Assembly: GCF_023278565.1 (NCBI RefSeq)
Contig: NC_064681.1
Location: 992,001 to 1,056,000, forward strand
Reading direction: 5' to 3'
Length of the DNA stretch: 64,000 bases
Origin: Colletotrichum lupini
Lineage: Eukaryota; Ascomycota; Sordariomycetes; Glomerellales; Glomerellaceae
Below are positions 57,279 through 64,000 of this stretch, piece after piece (position 1 is the first letter of the stretch; every line of letters starts with the position of its first letter). Position numbers and translations under genes: made by a program. The notes below the pieces were generated by a model, which had not been told where the DNA came from, made no database searches, and saw only the letters and a program-made list of their open reading frames with translations.

Positions 57279-59326
57279 GGTTAAGATGGCAGCAGAGTGG
57301 CTAGAGCGTAAGCGGCTAGAGTGTGGTAGAAATTGATAGAGATTCCGTTAGGTCAATGATCTTAGCGGTCCGACCGATCCGAAGAGGCTTTTCCACAGGG
57401 AACATACCGACTTTCCAAGAATTGGTCTCAACGTGCCTGAATGTGAGGGTTGCACCAAGTATCATCGCCTGATTATCACGCCCGGGTACATAATGCACCC
57501 GCTATGCATGCCTGATTTCCGATGAAGCTGAGCTGATGCATGGGAGCTGTAGGTATCTTCGCACCCAGTGACCTGGCTCAATGGATTCGACGTCAGTGGT
57601 TATCGCCAGAATACCTACGTGTATCCATAGTGCAGGGAGAAAGGTAGGGAATATGGAAGTGCCTGGTAGGAATCGATACATATCTCAGGTTGCGTATGTG
57701 GTTGTTGTTTGTGCGGAGAGTGACATGTGTCATTGGGAATTGTGCTATCAACCTTGTTTTCTTGCCCGAGTGCTGCAGCAAACTAGGTCCGGATGCTGCC
57801 GCCATCGTCTTCTCGGGTTCGTTTTACTCGCACACGTTTTTCACTCATGTTGCCTTGGATCAAGATGAATGGCCTGGGATGCTTCACAGGTTTCAATCGC
57901 TCGCAATGCCCAATACCAGTGGCCAGAGTGACCAGACTCCCAGAGCAGGTCTTCGTACCGCTAAGCAGCGCCGTGCGTGCTGATGCCATCCATAATCCCG
58001 GCGCCATTACCCCTGTCCCCGTATCCCGGTTTCGACCAGTTTCGGGCAGGTCGAGCTGCAAAGGAAAACAATCCACCACCCATTCGTGCTCCATCTGCCC
58101 TTGTCCGTTGACGGTTTGCCGGTTCCAGGCCAGGGCCCATGAAATGGCATTCCAAACCAGACATCTTGCCCAGGTATTCCTACACTAAATGCTAAGTGTG
58201 TGCTGAGGTGGGTAAGGTAGATAGGTACCTCTGTTACCGCCCGCCCAGGCACACACACGGTACCGCTGTAGAATCATCATATGAATACGAGATATCCCTT
58301 TCTCACTCTTTCTCACCATCCACTCTCGTCCATTCGTTCACCCATGTCTGCGGCCTGCCTGTGCCTCTCTTCTCCAGGCCCTCTCCTCCCTTCTACTCCT
58401 ACAGAATACTCCTCCTGCCTCTCCCAGCTCACTCGTCAGCTTCTACCCCAGACTATATTCGTATCCGGTTCTGGACCCTGACCTGATCCCGCCTTCGCCT
58501 TGTTCTTAACCGATCCGGTTCGAGCAACCGCCGTCTGCAAGTGTCCGCTGTCGCGCCCGATTCACCACTGCGGATACAATTGCAGTCTGCGGCTTACTGG
58601 AGTCTGGCTTCCCTGTTTGGCTGAATCACACCCCAAATCCAGAATCACACCAGCGCCCTGCCGGTCCGCTCATCCTTGCCGTCGGTTCTGCGCCGATTTG
58701 GGGACAATCTTGAACATCAAAGACAACACCCCTGCAAGACGGCCATTATCTTGCACTTGCCTCCCGCCACTACGGACCCTTCTCGCCCCTACCTTGCCGC
58801 TCTTCTCCTGAGGTTTTTCTACGCGCGCCGTCAAAACACAGTCGATAATCCAACAACAACAATTTCTCTAGCAATCTTCACGACAGCTCGGCTCCATTAC
58901 TTCGTACCCTTTGTGCCGTTGCCCCAGCAGGATATTGCTTCGACCTCACGCAGAAACGTACTAGTCGCTCGACATCCTAGTCGAAGCACCCCAAACACCT
59001 CCATCTCGTCTCGGACAGGACCCTGAGCTCTCCACCATTCATCAAGGCACTTTCTGCTGCTTCGGGAAGCCCACTTACGATCTTCCGTGTCCTCCGAGCC
59101 ACCTCCAAACTTCGACCCAGCCAAGGCATGCGACACAACTGAATACCTACATGTCTTTTGCCATTGCTTCTCAGCACTTGGTTCGATTTCCTCCAGACAT
59201 CACCGCTCCCACTACGACATAAACCGCATTCGCCGTCTTTGTGTGCACACCCATCAGCATCCTTCGGGCATACCAGCCCAGGAGTTTCCGAATCGCCCGG
59301 TCGCTCCTTTGCGCCAACCGCCCACG

Positions 59327-62318
59327 ATGGCCCGATTCGGAGGCTCGACTTCGCTCGCCGCGACCCTGATCGTTCTGTTCAGTTTCTTTGCTACGATCTT
59401 GGCAGCCACGGAAACTGTCTACATCACCGGCTCAGATAAAGATGGCAACAGCAAGCAGCTCGCGGTCAATCGCAATCCTGGCCTGTTCACTGGCGATTTT
59501 GGCGACTGTCTGGGAGGACAAAGTTTGTTCAACATTACAAAATTCGATGCCGCCTACTATGCCGACAACATGACCGTCCAGTTCCACTTGGACGGTACGA
59601 CCAATATCAGAAACGAATCATTAATGAGTAGGTTGAACCAATCTGAACTTTTATCCATGTACTAATCACATATTGCAGTGCATATCAACGTCGAAGCTTG
59701 TAAGCTACATTCAAAACTTGGGACGAACCTATACGCAGAGATGGGGTATGCTGACTTGAGGCAGATGGCGAGACAAGATTCGAGATGAACTTTAACCCCT
59801 GCATGGCCAACATCGCTAGGTGCGTTCTAGCCCTGACGCCTCTCAAGACGGTCTGCTAACTTCCCGCAGTCTGTGCCCTCTGAACGCCAGCAAGCCCATC
59901 ACTGCATTTGCAGAGTTCAGACTCACGCCTGCTCAGATCGACGGCATTCCTTCCATCGCCCTCGATATTCCCGATTTCGAAGGTTCTGCGCGCATCCAGA
60001 TCTTTGCAAACTCGAGTCAGACGCAGATAGGTTGTTTCCAAGCCGTCATGCGGAACGGCAATAGCTTCTCCCACCCGGCCGCGATTTCATCGATACTGGG
60101 CGTGTTCACGCTCGCCGCGATCCTGGCTTCTGCAGCAACCGCCATGTATGGTGTTAGCATGCCTCATATTAGGACACACTACGCCCATTCTCTGTCAGTC
60201 CTGGTCATCTTCGAGACTTATCAGACCGTTTTCTTCTCGGGTGCCTTGTCCGTCGACTGGCCTAGCGTCCTCCCCGCCTGGTGGAGCAATTTTGGATGGG
60301 CCGCCGGCATGATATACAGCGAAAAGGTAATCAACTCGATCGACGGTTTCGCCGGCGTGACTGGTAATGCCAGCCAAGTAGGTGGTGCAGGATCGACCGT
60401 TATCAACACCGGGGGTGGCCTCGTCCAGCAAATTTATGGCCGCTCGCTCGACACTTTCTCGATGTCCAGCGATGGAGCGCCCGTTCCGAATCTCGTACAG
60501 CGAGCGACTAGGGTTTACAACACAAGCAATCCATACGAATACTACTGGGCGGGAGACCCCGTCGCTCCGGGCATGCCTACACCGGGCAAGTGGATTGGGT
60601 TCGCCGGAGACCTTTCTGCCCTGGGCATTCCGGCCGCCGATGCTTTCACACTTGGTCTTATCTGGTGGTTGGTGGCCATTGGACTGGTTGCCGTCTCCAT
60701 CGCTGCGTTCAAGTTCATGCTCGACTTGCTTGCTCGGACAAAGCTGATCAAACAGGATCGCTTCTTGTACTTCCGCAACCACCTGGGCGGATATCTGGCA
60801 GTTGGTGTCCTGCGCACGCTGCTCATTTCGTTCTCCTCCTTGATGACCCTGGCGCTATTCCAATTCAATATTCGCGCGCCGGCCGGCCCGACAGCTATCG
60901 CCGCGATCATCTTCATCATCTTGCTCATTGGCGTTGGCGGCCTTGTAGCCTACGCATGTTTCTTCCGTCTCCGCCTCGGCAAGTATGAAATGGGCCCCGA
61001 TACGATCATGTTCGAACAGGGCAAGCTCTTTGGTTCAATACCAGCGGTTGCAACAACGCGTGCCAGCGAAATTGGCGAAAAGGAAACCACCGCCAAACGT
61101 TACGGATCCCTCCCGTTCTTCAAGATCCGATTTATTGACGACGACCCAAACCGGACAACGGTCCACCAAGACGAGGTTTACATCAAACGTTTTGGTTGGC
61201 TATCGGCTCGTTACCGCCGGACCAGATGGTGGTTCTTCGCCTGCTGGCTAAGCTACCAATTCATTCGGGCCTGCTTCATTGGTGGCGGAGCACGAAGCCC
61301 CCTTGCCCAAGTTTATGGATTATTCGTCTTCGAGATCATCGCTTTCGTTGTCTTTGTCAAGCTCAACCCCTTCGAGGGCCAAAGAAACACTTCCTTGGCA
61401 ATCTGGATGCTGGGCATCACAAAGATTGTCACTGCAGGATTTTCTATTGCCTTCTTACCCGCATTCGCCATTGGTCGCATCCTCTCTACGGTTTTCGGCA
61501 TTATCATCATTGTCGTCCAAGGATTCCTTGTTGTTGCCGTCTTGATTCTTATTGTCCTAGGTGCCATATCATCATGGATGTCGCTTTACCGAAATCGCGA
61601 ACAGTTCCCCGAAGTGCTGGATGGAATTCGCATCAAGTACTACGAGCATATCCAGGCTAGAGCCACTGACCTGCCGCCACCACCGAAACCAGATCCGAAG
61701 ATTGAAGAGCCTCGGGAGCCACCGCAGCCATATTTCTCGGTCAACAATGTTCGCCGGACTCGCAAGATTGAGGACGATGACGAAGAAGACCAGGTTGGAG
61801 ATATCATTCGGCCGGCCAATGCTTCAGTAGTACAATTTGCGCCAGGTACTACCACCACCCGACGAACCCGGACAGATAGTGTCAGCTCGCGCTACTCTGT
61901 TGGTAGTTTGCCGCGCCGCGCCAGACCACACCGCACTTCATGGAGTTCAGCTGATTTTGCTGAATGGGATGCCAACAATAATGCGGATCGGCCGGGATCA
62001 TCGCTCGCACACCGCAGCAGCTTCGGTCATCAGCGCAAAGTGTCGCACTCTGGATCACAACCTGACCTCGGACGCTCCGCCAACAACTCGCCGGCGCCTG
62101 CAAGATCGGTGTCGATGACAAACAACGAGTTGCGCCGTCTCATGACTCCCACCGAGGAACTTCCAGAGGAGAGTGTAATGACACCCGGGAGCATGGCCGA
62201 GCCTGAGACCAGCACGAAACACACTGATACCGCCATCTCCCCCATCCACGAAAAAGACGAGCATGAAGCCAGGAAGGAGAATGCTTCTCCGGTTGAAGAA
62301 AAGCCCCAAAAGTCCTAA
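59327..62318 (+). CDS. flc2: TRP-like membrane protein of the Flc/Pkd2 family with ML-like lumenal domain
   Basis: Exons 59327-59627, 59679-59699, 59765-59819 and 59870-62318; 941 residues. Family members (yeast Flc1-3, fission yeast Pkd2/Trp663-like) are linked to FAD transport into the ER, Ca2+ homeostasis and cell-wall integrity. Visible features: signal peptide (MARFGGSTSLAATLIVLFSFF, cleaved near ILAATE); a cysteine-containing ML-like domain (about 27-185) with GDFGDCLGG, FNPCMANI, LCPLN and QIGCFQAV; about nine hydrophobic segments (about 200-660), including ISSILGVFTLAAILASAATA, LGLIWWLVAIGLVAVSIAAF and IIAFVVFVKLNPFEGQRN; and a long disordered cytosolic tail (about 680-941). The second exon is only 21 nt. 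Three consecutive introns near the 5' end hold the ML-like domain together only when spliced as given. Which Flc paralogue this is cannot be told. Confidence 0.92.
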
Positions 62319-63918
62319 GCTACCATAACGAACATCAGAGCTGGTTTCACAACCATACTGCATAAGACCTTGACACCATAAGCGCCTCCATTCCGAAACT
62401 GTGTCGACATTGGTTTCCTTGTTGTGGAATTGCACTGCATAGACGGTCAATATTTTTGACCTTTACGAACTTTCATGAGAAACAATCACTGGGCGTTAGC
62501 GGAAATGCTCATTTGAAGAAGAAGAAACCCCTTATCTTTGTAATGGCACTAATGTGTGGAGGACAGGCCGGCCGTTCCGGCCGTTGCTCACATCTTGGAA
62601 CGTGCACATATTTGTATGGCCTCTGGATGAGCTGCAGTACATGGATACACACTTATAAAAGCAAGAAAGTGGCTGGCTCCGAGCATAGAGATTGAGTTGG
62701 CAGGTAGACCTAGAGAATACTATCAAGTCTTAACATAGAGTCGTCTTAAATATGGCATAAGCTATTCCCTTTTATGCACAAAAACAACTCGCAACTCCCG
62801 CTGGTTACCTTTCTTCAAGATTTCAAGCTTATTGGACCAAGGTGGTTGATGTAGAGCTTTCTGAATATCTTTGGCCTGTCATTCATCGTAGGAGATAAAG
62901 AGACAAAGGTAAGTGGCACCGCCACTTATTCATCCCAACTCATCCGCGCCACGAGAAGGGTAATTTGTGCTCAAAGGTGGCAAGGTAGATAGCAAGGCTA
63001 CTTGTGGCGAAGAGCTTTGTTTGGTTTTGAGGCTCATGCTCTGCGGAATTGATGCAAAAGATGGGATGGATTGTTACGGAGTTGGGGAATGATGGCGAGT
63101 GGCATTCGAGCTGGTGAGATGGTTATCAGATGGGGTACATGTAGCTTTCACCTTTCTAGCGTGGTATTGTCGACTGGTGAGATCGTTTTCTGAGAATGGC
63201 TACTAATACTACTACTTTTTTGGTTGTCTCCTTCCTATAGGCCAAGACACGTTGGGCTGCGCGTAAAGAAACAAACATGCACGGGATAGCTCTGAAAAGG
63301 TTCAGGATGTGCAGCTTCAGACATCTCTCTAGATCACTGAAATAATTAGAGGAATGGGCTTCACATATTAGTTTGGGGAGTTCAATCATGAACAATTGAG
63401 TATCACCCGTTGAAACGGAGGGCATCCCAGTGCCGCCTAGCCACGCCACAGTCACCAATTACGGAGGAACATTCCTTGACTTCTACGCCTCGACGGCACC
63501 TAGTACCGGGCAGCCATACCCCATCGGAACTCTGAATTCGACTACTAGGCGGATGCGAGTGCGAGCCGGGTGAACCTAGAACGGCTAGGTACCTACCTAC
63601 CTTAGTATGCTCGCCGCCACTTACACTCTGACCCTCTACCACGTACGCCCCTTGCTATCAATCAGGATTAGAGATATTGTGGAAGAATGTGTGCAAAAAA
63701 GACGGCTTGATTCATATCAGATAAGAGAGACGTCGAGTGCGAGAGCCCGTCGTCATCTCGCGAATATCAGACGAATGGAGGGGCGCGGGGTGAAAGTCTA
63801 TCCGATAACGCGTGTCGCAGAAACATCCCATAGGAGCCTTTCGCCAGCCACACACATGCCCTACCGTGGTATACTTCTCGCATCGAGCCGCGGCGCCTTC
63901 ATCTGAAGTTTTGGGTGT
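62319..63918. other. Intergenic region right of the Flc gene
   Basis: Contains the 3' flank of the channel gene and A/T-richer sequence with no supported ORF. There is a CTAGGTACCTACCTACCTTAG tract at about 63585-63605. A frame at 63607-63906 (plus) has no recognisable features. Confidence 0.45.
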
Positions 63919-64000
63919 ATGTCGGACCCCCGATTTCGATTCGACACTGCCCTGCTGTTCTATGCTGTCGTATTCGCTGGGGCCTATGTTCAGTTGCCCA
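63919..64000 (+). CDS. Possible start of a gene running off the right end
   Basis: ATG at 63919 followed by 27 open codons to the window edge: MSDPRFRFDTALLFYAVVFA and seven more residues. The hydrophobic stretch from about residue 10 could be a signal anchor or first membrane helix. Too short to identify, and chance cannot be excluded. Confidence 0.35.
   Translation, partial: MSDPRFRFDTALLFYAVVFAGAYVQLP

Overview
This is nuclear DNA of a filamentous ascomycete (Pezizomycotina), most likely a Sordariomycete. The evidence is short spliceosomal introns (mostly 45-90 nt, GT..AG, several with a CTAAC/CTGAC-type branch site), genes 1-5 kb apart on both strands, pyrimidine-rich leaders and scattered ACCT/AGGT microsatellite tracts. 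Family matches also fit: Pfa5-type palmitoyltransferase, RfeG, an Flc-type channel, and a fungal ATP sulfurylase with an APS-kinase-like tail. The genus cannot be settled from the sequence alone.

Layout. 1-2.1 kb: 3' part of an ASH1-type histone methyltransferase. 4.8-16.1 kb: an accessory-looking stretch with four very small cysteine-rich, zinc-ribbon-like genes, all on the minus strand (4849-5077, 6263-6567, 9157-9353, 15795-16058), with decayed or unassignable sequence between them; the palmitoyltransferase gene (13.4-14.7 kb, plus) is embedded in it. 19.5-21.5 kb: DNA polymerase eta. 26.0-27.2 kb: RfeG-type protein. 27.2-34 kb: a long gene-poor stretch with a nearly pure 159-nt poly-C tract and one unexplained 357-codon ORF. 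34.0-37.8 kb: importin of the Nmd5/Sxm1 (importin-7/8) family. 38.7-39.7 kb: seven-helix membrane protein. 41.7-43.6 kb and 44.7-47.5 kb: two large disordered proteins of unknown function, convergent. 50.5-52.7 kb: ATP sulfurylase. 52.7-59.3 kb: gene-poor, with possible gene relics. 59.3-62.3 kb: Flc/TRP-like channel. A possible gene start runs off the right end.

Most recognisable genes are housekeeping and have no shared pathway: chromatin marking, translesion synthesis, nuclear import, sulfate activation, protein lipidation and membrane transport. The least ordinary element is the small cysteine-rich family. Three members share an intron at exactly the same codon position, directly after the first cysteine. 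All four carry a common C-x(2,4)-C-x-H/T-x2-C-x2-C end motif, and the fourth appears to have its start codon split by an intron. Exon structures were worked out by hand from splice sites and frame continuity, so they are predictions.
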